42,758 nucleotides of DNA from an uncultured bacterium (GTDB lineage Bacteria > Pseudomonadota > Gammaproteobacteria > Burkholderiales > Burkholderiaceae_E): contig CAIVPX010000174.1 of assembly GCA_903907905.1 (NCBI GenBank), positions 1-42,758 of the forward strand, read 5' to 3'. Positions within the stretch are counted from its first letter, which is position 1; each line of letters begins with the position of its first letter. Made by a program: the position numbers and the translations under genes. This document shows positions 15,020 through 23,876 of the stretch, piece by piece. Under the pieces are notes generated by a model. That model searched no databases, was not told the DNA's origin, and saw nothing but the letters and a program-made list of their open reading frames with translations.

Positions 15020-16759
15020 TCAAGCCCCGCGCAGGGCAGCGGTGGCTGAGAGGTCTGCCTTGAGCGTGACCGGATCGACGACCACGCCGTAGTCATCTTT
15101 CGCGCCCTCGATCGTGATGTAGCCATTGCGTACATCGGCGAGCACCTCGTCGAGCGGGCGCTCGAAGCTCTCGCCGCGTCCGCCGCCGCCTGCCGACAGC
15201 AGTTCGATGGTGCCGCCCTTCTTGAGCGGGTAGGCCGTGACCTTGCGGAATTCGCGCGGCGCTTCGCCGGGGTTTCTCACGATGACGCAGCCCGTCTTGG
15301 CGGGCTGTCCGCCGAAGAGTCCCCAGGGCGGGCACTTGGTGCGTTCGAAGGCCGCAATCAGCGTGCAGTCCTCCAGAATGCGGTAGACCTTGCTGAGCCC
15401 CAGACCGCCGCGATAGCGCCCGGCGCCGGCCGAGTCGGCACGCCAGGCCCAGCGCTCGACGCGAATCGGGAAGAAGGTTTCCTCGACCTCGATGGGAATG
15501 TTGCGCGTATCGCCATGGGTGGTGGTTTTCATGGGCGAGAACCCGTCGTGATCGGGTTGTGCGCCCCAGCCGCCCAGCGTGGAGTCGAGCATGGAGTAAC
15601 GCTCGCCGGTTTTGGGATCGGCGCCATTGAGCAGGTAGAGGCCCTGGCCCGCGTGGTGGGCCGCAGGGACGCGGTCGGGCATGGCCCCGCTGAAGGCCTT
15701 GTAGATGGTGTCAATCACCGTCTTGAGCGACAGGTTCCAGTGCGCCATGGCGGCGCTCCCTTTCGCGCTGATCATGGTGCCTGGCGGCAACTTGATCTTG
15801 AGCGGCCGGAACGCCCCGTCATTGGGGGGCATGTCGGAGGCGATGAGGCTCTTGAAGGCGACGCGCGCCGCGGCAAACGCGCCGCTCTCGCCGCTGTTCA
15901 TCGGGCCGCGGGTCTGGTCGGCGGTACCGGTGAAGTCGATCTCGATTTCGTCGCCTTCGATGGTGAGAGCCACCTTGATGGGCAGCGTCCGATCGGGGTC
16001 GATCCCGTCGTCGTCCAGGAAGCTCTCGGCCTCGTAGCGCCCTTGCGGCAGTTGCGCGATGTAGCTGCGCACCACGGCCTCGGATTGATTCCAGATGGCT
16101 TCGATGCACTCGCGGATCATCTCCCAGCCGTACTTCGCGAGCAGATCGCCGGTGCGCCGCACGATCAGTTCGCAGGCCGACAGTTGTGCGGCGATGTCGC
16201 CGAAGGTGAGGTCCGGAAAGCGGATGTTGTAGCGGATCATGCGGGCGATTTCATCGTCCATCTTGCCGCGCTTGACCAGCTTGACCGTGCGGATCTGCAG
16301 GCCTTCCTGGAAAATTTCGGTGCTGTTGGTGGCAAAGGAACCTGCCACCGCACCGCCTACGTCGGACCAGTGGGCGCGGTTGGCCGCAAAGCCGATCAGC
16401 TCGCCCTGCCAGAAGATGGGGGCATACATGACCACGTTGTTGAGGTGCTGGCCGCACACGCCCGAGTAATTGATGATGGCCACATCGCCCGGTTCGAAGC
16501 CTGTTTCGCCATAGATCTCGATTCCGTCCCGGACCGCCTCGCCCAGATCGGCCATGAAGGTGGGAATGCCGCCCCGGCTCTGCGAAATGGTGCGGGCTTC
16601 CTTGTCGAGCAGGCAGACGCAGTAGTCTTTGACCTCATAGATGATGGGACTGAGCGCGGTGCGCGAGAGGTTGATCTCGGCCTCATCGACGATGGCGATG
16701 AGCAGGCTGCGGATGATTTCCAGCGAAACCGGATCCTGGGTCATGGTGCTCGCGTTCAT
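15020..16759 (-). CDS. Hydantoinase B/oxoprolinase family protein, subunit B (second copy)
   Basis: HyuB-type subunit of 579 residues, closer to the usual length than the first copy because it lacks the long basic leader. Typical segments are RTALSPIIYEVKDY, NYSGVCGQHLNN, HWSDVGGAVAGS, STEIFQEGLQI, AQPDHDGFSPM and LLSAGGGGRGE. The ATG at 16759 has GGGAGA about 5 bases upstream. Here the A gene precedes the B gene with a 57-base gap, unlike the overlapping B-A order at 6643-10610, so the two cassettes are not recent duplicates. Forms an ATP-dependent hydrolase or carboxylase with the upstream HyuA. Confidence 0.9.
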   Translation of the reverse strand: MNASTMTQDPVSLEIIRSLLIAIVDEAEINLSRTALSPIIYEVKDYCVCLLDKEARTISQSRGGIPTFMADLGEAVRDGIEIYGETGFEPGDVAIINYSGVCGQHLNNVVMYAPIFWQGELIGFAANRAHWSDVGGAVAGSFATNSTEIFQEGLQIRTVKLVKRGKMDDEIARMIRYNIRFPDLTFGDIAAQLSACELIVRRTGDLLAKYGWEMIRECIEAIWNQSEAVVRSYIAQLPQGRYEAESFLDDDGIDPDRTLPIKVALTIEGDEIEIDFTGTADQTRGPMNSGESGAFAAARVAFKSLIASDMPPNDGAFRPLKIKLPPGTMISAKGSAAMAHWNLSLKTVIDTIYKAFSGAMPDRVPAAHHAGQGLYLLNGADPKTGERYSMLDSTLGGWGAQPDHDGFSPMKTTTHGDTRNIPIEVEETFFPIRVERWAWRADSAGAGRYRGGLGLSKVYRILEDCTLIAAFERTKCPPWGLFGGQPAKTGCVIVRNPGEAPREFRKVTAYPLKKGGTIELLSAGGGGRGESFERPLDEVLADVRNGYITIEGAKDDYGVVVDPVTLKADLSATAALRGA

Positions 16760-16816
16760 GGGCTCTCCCGGGTCTTGCGTGAAGGGGCGGGTCGGTCTGC
16801 GGTGGGTGACCCGCGC

Positions 16817-18844
16817 TCAGCCAAGGTCGATGATGATGTTGCCGAATTCGTCGATCCGCGCCACATCGCCCGGCGTGATGACCGTGGTGGAGGCGTTTTC
16901 CTCGATGAGCGCCGGCCCATGGATTTCGGTGCCGGCGGCGAGATCCGCACGCTTCCAGACCCGGCAGGTGGTGCGGCCGGTGCCCTGGAACCACACGTCG
17001 CGCTGGCGCGGTTGTGCCACCGCGCCCGACGTGTGCGCGGTCTGCTCGGGCTGAGGCTGATCAGTACGCCCGGCTGTGACCAGTCGCAGCGTGACCAGTT
17101 CGATGTCGAGATCCTTGGAGGCGTGCCCGTAGCGACGCTTGTAGGCATCGAGAAAGAGGGCGCTCAAGGCCTCGCGCGAATCGACGCTGGCGGGCAGGCC
17201 GAACTTGACCGTGTACTCCTGGCGCCGGTAACGCATCTCGACGTAGCGAACGAAGCGGATGCTCTCCACCGGCAGTCCCAGCGCATTGACCCGCGAGGCG
17301 CCCTCGGCCTCGAGCCGGCCGAAGCGCGCGGCGAGATCCGCCATGTCGACGCTCGCGATGGGCGTGACCACCGTTTCGACCAGGTCGTAACGGAAATCGG
17401 CGTAGAGCATGCCGAATGCCGAGAAGTGGCCCGGATGCTGCGGGATGATGACGCGCCGCACCCCCACCTCGCGCGCGATGTCGACGGCGTGCAAGGGACC
17501 CGCGCCGCCGAAGGCCAGCATGGCGAAGTCGCGCGGGTCGTGGCCACGCTGAATGGTGACCTGGCGCACGGCGGTGGCCATGTGCACGGCTGACACCTGC
17601 AGGATGCCAGCAGCCAGATGCTCGATGGATCGTCCGGTGCGGGCCGACAACTCGGCAAAGGCAGCGGTAGCGGCCGGCACTGACAGGGGCATGGTGCCGC
17701 CCAGGAAGGTGTCGGCATCCAGCCTGCCCAGCAGCAGGTTGACATCGGTGACCGTGGGTTGGGTGCCGCCACGGCCGTAGCAGGCGGGGCCGGGCATGGC
17801 CCCCGCGCTGGTGGGTCCGACCTGCAGGGCTCCGATGGGGTCGAGGTAAGCGATGCTGCCGCCACCTGTACCCACCTCCACGATGTCGAGCACGGCGGCC
17901 TGAACCGGATAGCCGCGCTCATAGCCGGCTACCCAGTAGAGCGGCGTGACCGCAGCCTCGCCGTTTTCGATCAGCACGGCCTTGGCGGTGGTGCCGCCCA
18001 TGTCGAAGGCAATGAGGTTGGGTTCGCCGATGCGCTCGCCGACGGCGATGGCGCCAGCCGCGCCGCCGACGGGGCCCGATTCGACCAGCAGCAAGGGCCG
18101 TTCGCGAGACTCGGCCTCGCTCAGCACGCCCCCGTTGGAGCCCATCAGCAGCAGCGGCGTGGAGGCCCCTGCTGCCTCGAGTTGGCCGCGCAGGCCGGCA
18201 AGGTAGGCATCGACCACCGGTCCGACGAAGGCATTGAGCACCGCCGTGGAGGTGCGCTCGAATTCGCGGAACTCGCGAGAGATTTCGTGCGAGCACGACA
18301 CGAAACATCCGGTGCGCGCGCGCACGTAGTCGCCGACCGCCTGCTCATGTGCGGGGTTGCGCCAGGCGTGCAGGAAACTGATGGCGACAGCCTCGATGCC
18401 CTCGGCCTTGATCTGATCAATGATGGTGTCGAGACCGGCGGTGTCGAGCGGTTCGACGATATCGCCGTTGGCACCGATCCGCTCCTTGACCTCAAAGCGC
18501 AGGCTGCGCGGCACGAAAGGCGGCAACCTGCGATAGAGCACATTGAATGCCTGCGCGCGGTTGCCTCGGCCAATCTCCAGCAGGTCACGGAAGCCCTCCG
18601 TGGTGATGAGGGCAGTTTTTGCCCCTTTTCTTTCCAGCAGCGCATTGATGACGACCGTGGTGCCATGTCGCAAGGCCTCGATGCTCGCGGGCTGGATGGA
18701 GGCCTCGCGCAGGGCATTGAGGAGGCCCTGCTCAAAATGCGGGGGTGTACTGAGCGTCTTGGCGAAGGACAGGCGACCGGTGGCGCGATCAATCGCAACC
18801 AGGTCGGTGAAGGTGCCGCCGATATCGACTGCGACGATGCTCAC
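16817..18844 (-). CDS. Hydantoinase/oxoprolinase family protein, subunit A (second copy)
   Basis: HyuA-type subunit of 675 residues. The first phosphate loop VDIGGTFTDL lies within the first 15 residues, followed by RHGTTVVINALLERKG, the second loop DMGGTTAKAV, GTGGGSIAY and FGGAGPLHA. I chose the GTG at 18844, which puts the loop at the usual distance from the start; a TTG at 18919 would add 25 low-complexity residues. ATP-dependent activation of an amide, ring or ketone is expected from the family. It follows a Bug receptor by about 100 bases and precedes HyuB. The substrate is unknown but differs from that of the first copy if the flanking enzymes are a guide. Confidence 0.9.
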   Translation of the reverse strand: MSIVAVDIGGTFTDLVAIDRATGRLSFAKTLSTPPHFEQGLLNALREASIQPASIEALRHGTTVVINALLERKGAKTALITTEGFRDLLEIGRGNRAQAFNVLYRRLPPFVPRSLRFEVKERIGANGDIVEPLDTAGLDTIIDQIKAEGIEAVAISFLHAWRNPAHEQAVGDYVRARTGCFVSCSHEISREFREFERTSTAVLNAFVGPVVDAYLAGLRGQLEAAGASTPLLLMGSNGGVLSEAESRERPLLLVESGPVGGAAGAIAVGERIGEPNLIAFDMGGTTAKAVLIENGEAAVTPLYWVAGYERGYPVQAAVLDIVEVGTGGGSIAYLDPIGALQVGPTSAGAMPGPACYGRGGTQPTVTDVNLLLGRLDADTFLGGTMPLSVPAATAAFAELSARTGRSIEHLAAGILQVSAVHMATAVRQVTIQRGHDPRDFAMLAFGGAGPLHAVDIAREVGVRRVIIPQHPGHFSAFGMLYADFRYDLVETVVTPIASVDMADLAARFGRLEAEGASRVNALGLPVESIRFVRYVEMRYRRQEYTVKFGLPASVDSREALSALFLDAYKRRYGHASKDLDIELVTLRLVTAGRTDQPQPEQTAHTSGAVAQPRQRDVWFQGTGRTTCRVWKRADLAAGTEIHGPALIEENASTTVITPGDVARIDEFGNIIIDLG

Positions 18845-18943
18845 TTGGGGTCCCCGTGGTCTGGAATCGCGGGCGAGTCTACAGGGGGAGGGGCCCCTGT
18901 CAAGCGCCCGTCTCGCCAAGCACTCGGCCGGGTTGGCGCCGGC

Positions 18944-19912
18944 TCAGTCGACCTCGATGCCCTGCGTGACGGTGGCCCACATCGCCCGCTCGGACGCCGC
19001 GCGGTCGGCAACTGTCTTGCCATGGCCCAGCCAGAGCGTGTAGCCCATCTCTTCGAACTTGGCTTTCAGTTCGGGTTGCATCAGGGCGCGAGCGGTGGCT
19101 TCCGTGTATCGGGCTGCCACCGCGTCGGGCATGACGGGCGATCCGTAGACCGCAAACCAGCCGCCGACGTCGAATCCGGGCAGTCCCGACTCGATCAGCG
19201 TGGGGACATCGGGCAGCGAGGGGTTGCGCGTGGGCGAGCTGACCGCGATGGGTCGAACCCGCCCCGTGGCGATGTAGTTGCGAGCCGTGCCGATGATGTC
19301 GAACATCATGGTCAGCTGACCGCCGATCACGTCGGTCATGGCGGGGGCGTTGCCCTTGTAGGGAACGTGGGTCATCTTGGTCGCGGTGCGCGCGGCCAGC
19401 AACTCGCCGCACAGGTGGTTGGAGCCGCCGATCCCGGCAGACCCGTAGGTGATGCGTCCCGGGTTGGCCTTGGCGAACTCGATCAACTCGCCGAAGCCTC
19501 GAAAGGGGAGATCCTTGTTGATGACCAGCACGTTGTAGTAGCTGATCACTGGCGCAAGCGGTCGAACATCGCGGGCCGGATCGAAGCTCATCTTGCGCAT
19601 CACGTTGGGACTGATGGTGATGGTGGGGCTGGCGGCAAACCAGAGCACGCTGGTGTCCTGGCCGGCCTTGGCCACCATGTCGCCGGCCATCGTCGCGTTG
19701 GCGCCGGGCTTGTTTTCGACGACCACCGGAACGCCCAGTTCGCGTGAGAGCGCGGGCGCGAGCAGCCGGGCGCCGCCGTCGACCGGGCCACCGGCCGGAT
19801 AGCCCACCAGAAGCCGAACCGGCGTGCCTGACGGCTGAGCGACGGTCATGGAAGACGCCAGCAACAGGCCGGCGAACAGCGCCGCACGGCGATCGAACAG
19901 TTGAGTGGTCAT
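18944..19912 (-). CDS. Bug/TctC-family periplasmic solute receptor (third copy)
   Basis: TctC-type receptor of 322 residues and first gene of operon C. An N-terminal signal with FDRRAALFAG and a cleavage region near MTVAQ precedes the Bug core VRLLVGYPAGG, VVENKPGANAT, YGSAGIGGSNHL, VPYKGNAPA and LPDVPTLIESGLPG. The ATG at 19912 has the strong Shine-Dalgarno GGAGGAGGA about 10 bases upstream, the best in this operon. It lies 52 bases after the P-type ATPase stop on the same strand, so read-through is possible. No membrane partner is present. Confidence 0.92.
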   Translation of the reverse strand: MTTQLFDRRAALFAGLLLASSMTVAQPSGTPVRLLVGYPAGGPVDGGARLLAPALSRELGVPVVVENKPGANATMAGDMVAKAGQDTSVLWFAASPTITISPNVMRKMSFDPARDVRPLAPVISYYNVLVINKDLPFRGFGELIEFAKANPGRITYGSAGIGGSNHLCGELLAARTATKMTHVPYKGNAPAMTDVIGGQLTMMFDIIGTARNYIATGRVRPIAVSSPTRNPSLPDVPTLIESGLPGFDVGGWFAVYGSPVMPDAVAARYTEATARALMQPELKAKFEEMGYTLWLGHGKTVADRAASERAMWATVTQGIEVD

Positions 19913-19964
19913 GATTGTCAGTCCTCCTCCATGGGCGCTCACGGACTCGCGGCGCTCTCTGGAT

Positions 19965-22517
19965 TCAGAGTGTAGAGGGTTTGGCGCGCCCCGTGTCGCG
20001 GAACAGCCAGCGGCCGAGGGCGGCCCCCAATGCCATCATCGCGCCCACGCTCCCCAGCGTGAGGGCGAGTTCGCCGGCCCTCGGAACGCCGAAACCCAGG
20101 AGTTCGCGTGCGCCGGGGGAGACCAGCGCGAACCCGAGCGCCAGGGCTGCGGCAGCGCTGACCCACCAGTAGGTGCGGGCCTCGGCCTTCAGCAGCCCTC
20201 GCCAACCGACGCCAGCGGTGAGGTTGAGTGCAACCAGTATGAGGTTGCCGGCGGTCAGCCCGACGATCACGAGCGTGCGTGCCGATTCGGCGTCACGGCC
20301 CGAATGGATCGCGGCCAGATCGATGGCGAGTGTGATCGCCAGCAGCACGCTGCCCTGCAGCAGGCCCTGCCAGAGCACCGATCGTCCCACCAGGGTCTCA
20401 TCGGCCCGGCGCGGCGGCCTGTCCATGATTTGCGGGTCTTCCGGGGCCTGTTCGAAGGCGATCGAGCAGATCGGGTCGATCACCATCTCCGTCAGCACGA
20501 CATGGGCTGGCAGCATGACCGGGGGTAGCCCCATGAGGAGGGGCAGCAGCGCGAGCCCCGCAATCGGCACGTGAATCGCGGTGATGTAGGTCATCACGCG
20601 CCTCAGGTTGTCGAAGATGCGCCGACCCATTCGTACTGCCGCCACGATTCGCGTGAAGTCGCTGTCGAGGAGTACGATGCCCGCCGCCTCCCTTGCGACA
20701 TCGGTGCCGCGTTCGCCCATGGCGATGCCGATGTGCGCCGCCTTGAGCGCGGGCGCATCGTTGACTCCGTCTCCGGTCATCGCCACCGTCTCGCCCCGGC
20801 GCTGGAAGGCCTCGACCAGTCGCAGCTTCTGTTCGGGGCGAACTCTTGCAAACACCCGAACCTGGCCGAGGGCCGCCTCCAGCCCCCGGTCGTCGAGCGC
20901 GTCGAGGTCGTCACCGCTCAGCACCCCCGCAGACAGGTCGATGCCCGCAGACAGCGCCACGGCTCGCGCGGTCGCCGGATAGTCGCCGGTGATCATGGCC
21001 ACGCTGATGCCCGCTCGCCGGGCAAGCGCTACCGAAGCGGGGACGTTCTCGCGCAAGGGGTCATCGAAGGCGATCAGGCCGAGCAGGGTGAAGCGGTAAT
21101 CGTGCACGTTGTCGTGCAAGTCGCCCGTCTCGCTGGCGCCTTCGGCGACGGCCAGCACCCGCAAGCCCTGCTCGGCGAGGGTCCGAACCTGCTCGAGCAT
21201 GGCCTGACGGGCGACCGCGTCGAGGTGGCAGAGGTCGGCCACCGCTTCGGGCGCACCCTTCGCAGCGATCCGGCGATGACCCGAGGGATCCAGCCAGACC
21301 TGGGAGATCGCGAGCAAGGCCGGCGTCAAGGGGTGCTCCTGCTGAAGCACGGCCTGCGGATGCAGGTGAGGCGTCTGCGCGAGCAGTCGGTCGGCACAGT
21401 CGATGATCGCGCGGTCCATCGGGTCGCTCGAGGCCCGGCGCGAGGCGAGCAGCGCGTATTCAAGCAGCGGGTGCAGCGCGTCGGGGACCGACTGCGCCGT
21501 CAGCAAGTCGACGTGCGACCCATCGCCAACCAGTGTTCTCAAGCTCATGCGGTTGTGCGTCAGCGTGCCGGTCTTGTCGACGCAGAGCAGGGTCGCCGCG
21601 CCGAGTGCTTCGACCACGGCGGGCCGTCGGGTCAGGACCTGAATTCTTGCGAGTCGCCAGGCGCCCAGGGCGAGGAAAACCGTCAGCGCCATTGGAAATT
21701 CTTCCGGCAACATGGCCATGCCGAGAGCAATCGCCGACAGCAGGCCTGCCACCCAGTCGCCTCGAACCAGGCCGTACCACAGCACCAGCAGCAGGCTGGC
21801 ACCGAGCGCGATCGAGCCAAAGAGTCGCACCAGTCGCCGCAACTGGATCTGCATGGGCGTTCGCACCAGATCGATGGCCGCCAGCGAGGCGCCGATTCGC
21901 CCGGCCTGCGTGTGCCGGCCGGTGTGCAACACCTGCGCGATGCCGTGCCCCGCGACGAGCAGGGTGCCGGCGTAGACGAGTGGCGAGTCGTCGCCCCCTG
22001 GACGCAGGGTGGGGGCCGATGGCAGGGCGCAGATCTTTCGAACCGGTACGGACTCGCCTGTGAGCAGCGACTCATCCACGCTCATTCCCGACGCTTCCAG
22101 TAACTGCGCGTCCGCAGCGACCCGCTCGCCTTCGTTGAGAACGATCAGGTCCCCGGGCACGATCTCGCGTGCGGCGATGGTCTGGATGACGCCATCCCGA
22201 ATCACTCGCGCCTGCGGCGCCGACAAGCTTCTCAGGGCGTCCAGCGCCCGGGCGCTGCGTCGTTCCTGAACCATGACCAGCCCCACGGTGAGCCCCGCGA
22301 AGGCGGCGAGCAGCAGGCCCTCGGCCAGATCCCCCAGCACCAGATAGATGGTCGCGGCGCCGAGCAGCAGCAGAAACATCGGCTCGGCGGCAACGCCTTT
22401 CACGATATCGAGCAGTCCGCGGTTCTCGCGATCCTCGATCTCGTTGGGGCCATGTTGCTCGAGGGCTGCGCGAGCGTCTGCGCGCGACAGGCCCGACCAG
22501 GGCACTGCTCGGTTCAT
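19965..22517 (-). CDS. P-type cation-translocating ATPase (P2-like, PEEFP type)
   Basis: Inner-membrane P-type ATPase of 850 residues, the length of a P2 pump without extra metal-binding domains. The actuator TGES is at 153-156, the M4 ion-site motif PEEFP at 271-275, the phosphorylation site DKTGTLT at 314-320 (Asp314), the nucleotide motif KGAPEAV at 420-426 and TGDGVNDAP at 581-589. By comparison with SERCA, M4 Glu309 corresponds to Glu272, and M6 Asn796 and Asp800 to Glu677 and Asp681, so a divalent cation such as Ca2+ is plausible. The Glu after it in M4 (PEE instead of PEG) and Glu677 set it apart from the classical Ca2+ pumps. Ion specificity is not settled. The ATG at 22517 has no close Shine-Dalgarno. 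Confidence 0.88.
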   Translation of the reverse strand: MNRAVPWSGLSRADARAALEQHGPNEIEDRENRGLLDIVKGVAAEPMFLLLLGAATIYLVLGDLAEGLLLAAFAGLTVGLVMVQERRSARALDALRSLSAPQARVIRDGVIQTIAAREIVPGDLIVLNEGERVAADAQLLEASGMSVDESLLTGESVPVRKICALPSAPTLRPGGDDSPLVYAGTLLVAGHGIAQVLHTGRHTQAGRIGASLAAIDLVRTPMQIQLRRLVRLFGSIALGASLLLVLWYGLVRGDWVAGLLSAIALGMAMLPEEFPMALTVFLALGAWRLARIQVLTRRPAVVEALGAATLLCVDKTGTLTHNRMSLRTLVGDGSHVDLLTAQSVPDALHPLLEYALLASRRASSDPMDRAIIDCADRLLAQTPHLHPQAVLQQEHPLTPALLAISQVWLDPSGHRRIAAKGAPEAVADLCHLDAVARQAMLEQVRTLAEQGLRVLAVAEGASETGDLHDNVHDYRFTLLGLIAFDDPLRENVPASVALARRAGISVAMITGDYPATARAVALSAGIDLSAGVLSGDDLDALDDRGLEAALGQVRVFARVRPEQKLRLVEAFQRRGETVAMTGDGVNDAPALKAAHIGIAMGERGTDVAREAAGIVLLDSDFTRIVAAVRMGRRIFDNLRRVMTYITAIHVPIAGLALLPLLMGLPPVMLPAHVVLTEMVIDPICSIAFEQAPEDPQIMDRPPRRADETLVGRSVLWQGLLQGSVLLAITLAIDLAAIHSGRDAESARTLVIVGLTAGNLILVALNLTAGVGWRGLLKAEARTYWWVSAAAALALGFALVSPGARELLGFGVPRAGELALTLGSVGAMMALGAALGRWLFRDTGRAKPSTL

Positions 22518-22737
22518 GCTTTGGCACGATACGCTCCACCAGTCGCCATGTGCCGGCCAGTCGCTTCGCTACGTGCCTGCTCCTTGACCTGGCAGGGTGA
22601 GACCGGATGGTCTGGAATGGGTTGCGATGATTAACCAGCCATCAGGCGCCCCCGCTTTACTTTGAACGGGGTAGGCATGTTCCGACACGTGGCATCCAAT
22701 GAGCGCCGCCTCTAATTCCGTCGCGCAGCCTTTTCGA

Positions 22738-22766
22738 TTGACGGGCGGGAGCGATTCGTCAAGAAT
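22738..22766 (+). promoter_or_regulatory. Candidate sigma70 promoter of the ABC-oxidase operon
   Basis: TTGACG at 22738-22743 matches five of six -35 bases; after exactly 17 bases AAGAAT at 22761-22766 matches four of six -10 bases. Transcription would start near 22773, giving a leader of about 76 bases before the ATG at 22849. The spacer and -10 box are covered by a perfect inverted repeat, as expected for a repressor-controlled promoter. Confidence 0.55.
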
Positions 22767-22770
22767 CGCT
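22750..22770. promoter_or_regulatory. Perfect inverted repeat overlapping the -10 box (candidate operator)
   Basis: AGCGATTC and GAATCGCT form perfect 8-base arms around the 5-base centre GTCAA. The arms cover the end of the promoter spacer and the whole -10 hexamer, the classical site for a dimeric repressor. It could also fold as a small hairpin, but it is not followed by a T tract, so a terminator is unlikely. No regulator gene is encoded nearby to assign to it. Confidence 0.5.
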
Positions 22771-22848
22771 GCGCCGCACCGGCTTACCCATTCAGTCGGA
22801 CAACCACTCGGGACAGGGTGGCACGAACCATCCGCCCAGGGAGACACC

Positions 22849-23826
22849 ATGAAATCGATCCGCACGGCCTTGCTGGCAGTCCTGGTTCTGCTGTCGCCGT
22901 CCCTGTACGCGCAGGCGGACAAGACCGTCATCCGCATCGCCAATCTGGATATCGCGCCGTTCCTGGCGGTGGGATACGTCGAGAAATTGGCCGCGAAGCA
23001 CGGCATTCAGGTGAAGGTCACCAACTTTCGCCGCGGCCTTGAGGCTGCTCAGGCCTTGAAGGCGGGTGAGGCCGACGTAGCGGTAGGCGGCGTTGAAGCC
23101 GCCATCTCCGCGATTGCGGGCGGTGCACCGGGGCTGATCATCTCCAGCACCACCACGGGCGGCATCGCCTGGGTCAGTCGCCCCGATCTCAATATCCAGT
23201 CCATTGCCGATCTCAAGGGAAAAAAGTTCGGTGTCATCCGCGGGTTGCACGAACTGGTGCTGCTCAAGACGCTCGAGCAGAACAACCTGACCTTCTCAAC
23301 CAACCCGGGAGCCGCCGATGTGCAGCTGGTGTTCATCAATTCGCCGCCGGCGGTGAATACGGCGCTGCGCAACAAGGAGGTGGACGCCATGTCCAACCCC
23401 GAGCCCTTCCCGAGTCGCGCGGTGGTTGAAGGCTTTGGCAAACCCCTGCTGCGGCCCTATGACACGCCGCTGGGCAACATGCCCCGCGCGGTCTTCGTAC
23501 GGGGCGATTTCCTCAAGGCCAATCCGGTCGTGATGCAGCGCTTCGTCGATGCGCTGGTCGATGCGACCCGCACGCTGCGCGATGACCCCAAGCTGGCGCG
23601 AGACTATGCGGTCAACGAGTTCCTCAAGGGCGCGATCACCGTGGCCGACTGGGACCTCGCCGCACAGAATCAGGGCTATGACGTGTCCCTGACGGCGGCC
23701 ACGGTGCAGGAGTACATCGACTCGATGCGCAAGTACGGCATGATCAAGGCCAACCTCCAGGCGGCCGCGATCACCGAGCTTTCAATGCTCGAGAAATCCA
23801 AGGCGCGTCTGGGCTGGAAGCCCTGA
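22849..23826 (+). CDS. ABC transporter substrate-binding protein, NMT1/THI5-SsuA/TauA type
   Basis: Periplasmic binding protein of 325 residues with a signal peptide ending in SLYAQA near residue 22. The fold is that of SsuA/TauA/ThiY-like proteins: IRIANLDIAPFLAVGY, LKAGEADVAVGGVEAA, and SIADLKGKKFGV are typical. The ATG at 22849 is chosen because AGGGAG lies about 7 bases upstream and a signal peptide starts there; an in-frame upstream opening lacks one. It heads an operon with its own permease and ATPase. Members bind sulfonates, thiamine precursors, nitriles or aromatic acids. The downstream catabolic genes argue for an organic acid. Confidence 0.9.
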   Translation: MKSIRTALLAVLVLLSPSLYAQADKTVIRIANLDIAPFLAVGYVEKLAAKHGIQVKVTNFRRGLEAAQALKAGEADVAVGGVEAAISAIAGGAPGLIISSTTTGGIAWVSRPDLNIQSIADLKGKKFGVIRGLHELVLLKTLEQNNLTFSTNPGAADVQLVFINSPPAVNTALRNKEVDAMSNPEPFPSRAVVEGFGKPLLRPYDTPLGNMPRAVFVRGDFLKANPVVMQRFVDALVDATRTLRDDPKLARDYAVNEFLKGAITVADWDLAAQNQGYDVSLTAATVQEYIDSMRKYGMIKANLQAAAITELSMLEKSKARLGWKP

Positions 23827-23876
23827 GCATGGTGCACGGCCGCTGGCGCACTTTGGCTCCGCTTCGCTGAAACCCC

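Larger units (their letters stand above)
22518..22848. other. Divergent intergenic region between the P-type ATPase and ABC operon
   Basis: 331 bases without a credible gene. The right third holds the promoter and palindrome described separately. The middle is locally AT-richer (around 22625-22670) and could carry the promoter of the ATPase gene, but no pair of boxes stands out on the minus strand. I see no RNA gene. Confidence 0.6.

Noticed and set aside
15515-17593. Long 692-codon plus-strand opening opposite the second hydantoinase genes
   Set aside because: It mirrors the HyuA/HyuB coding strand, lacks a ribosome site and has no domain. The same holds for plus-strand openings near 8775, 17759, 20571 and 31745.
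22640-22665. CCCCG...CGGGG as a terminator or hairpin in the ATPase-ABC gap
   Set aside because: Only a 5-base stem with a 12-base loop and no T tract; it is also upstream, not downstream, of both divergent genes.
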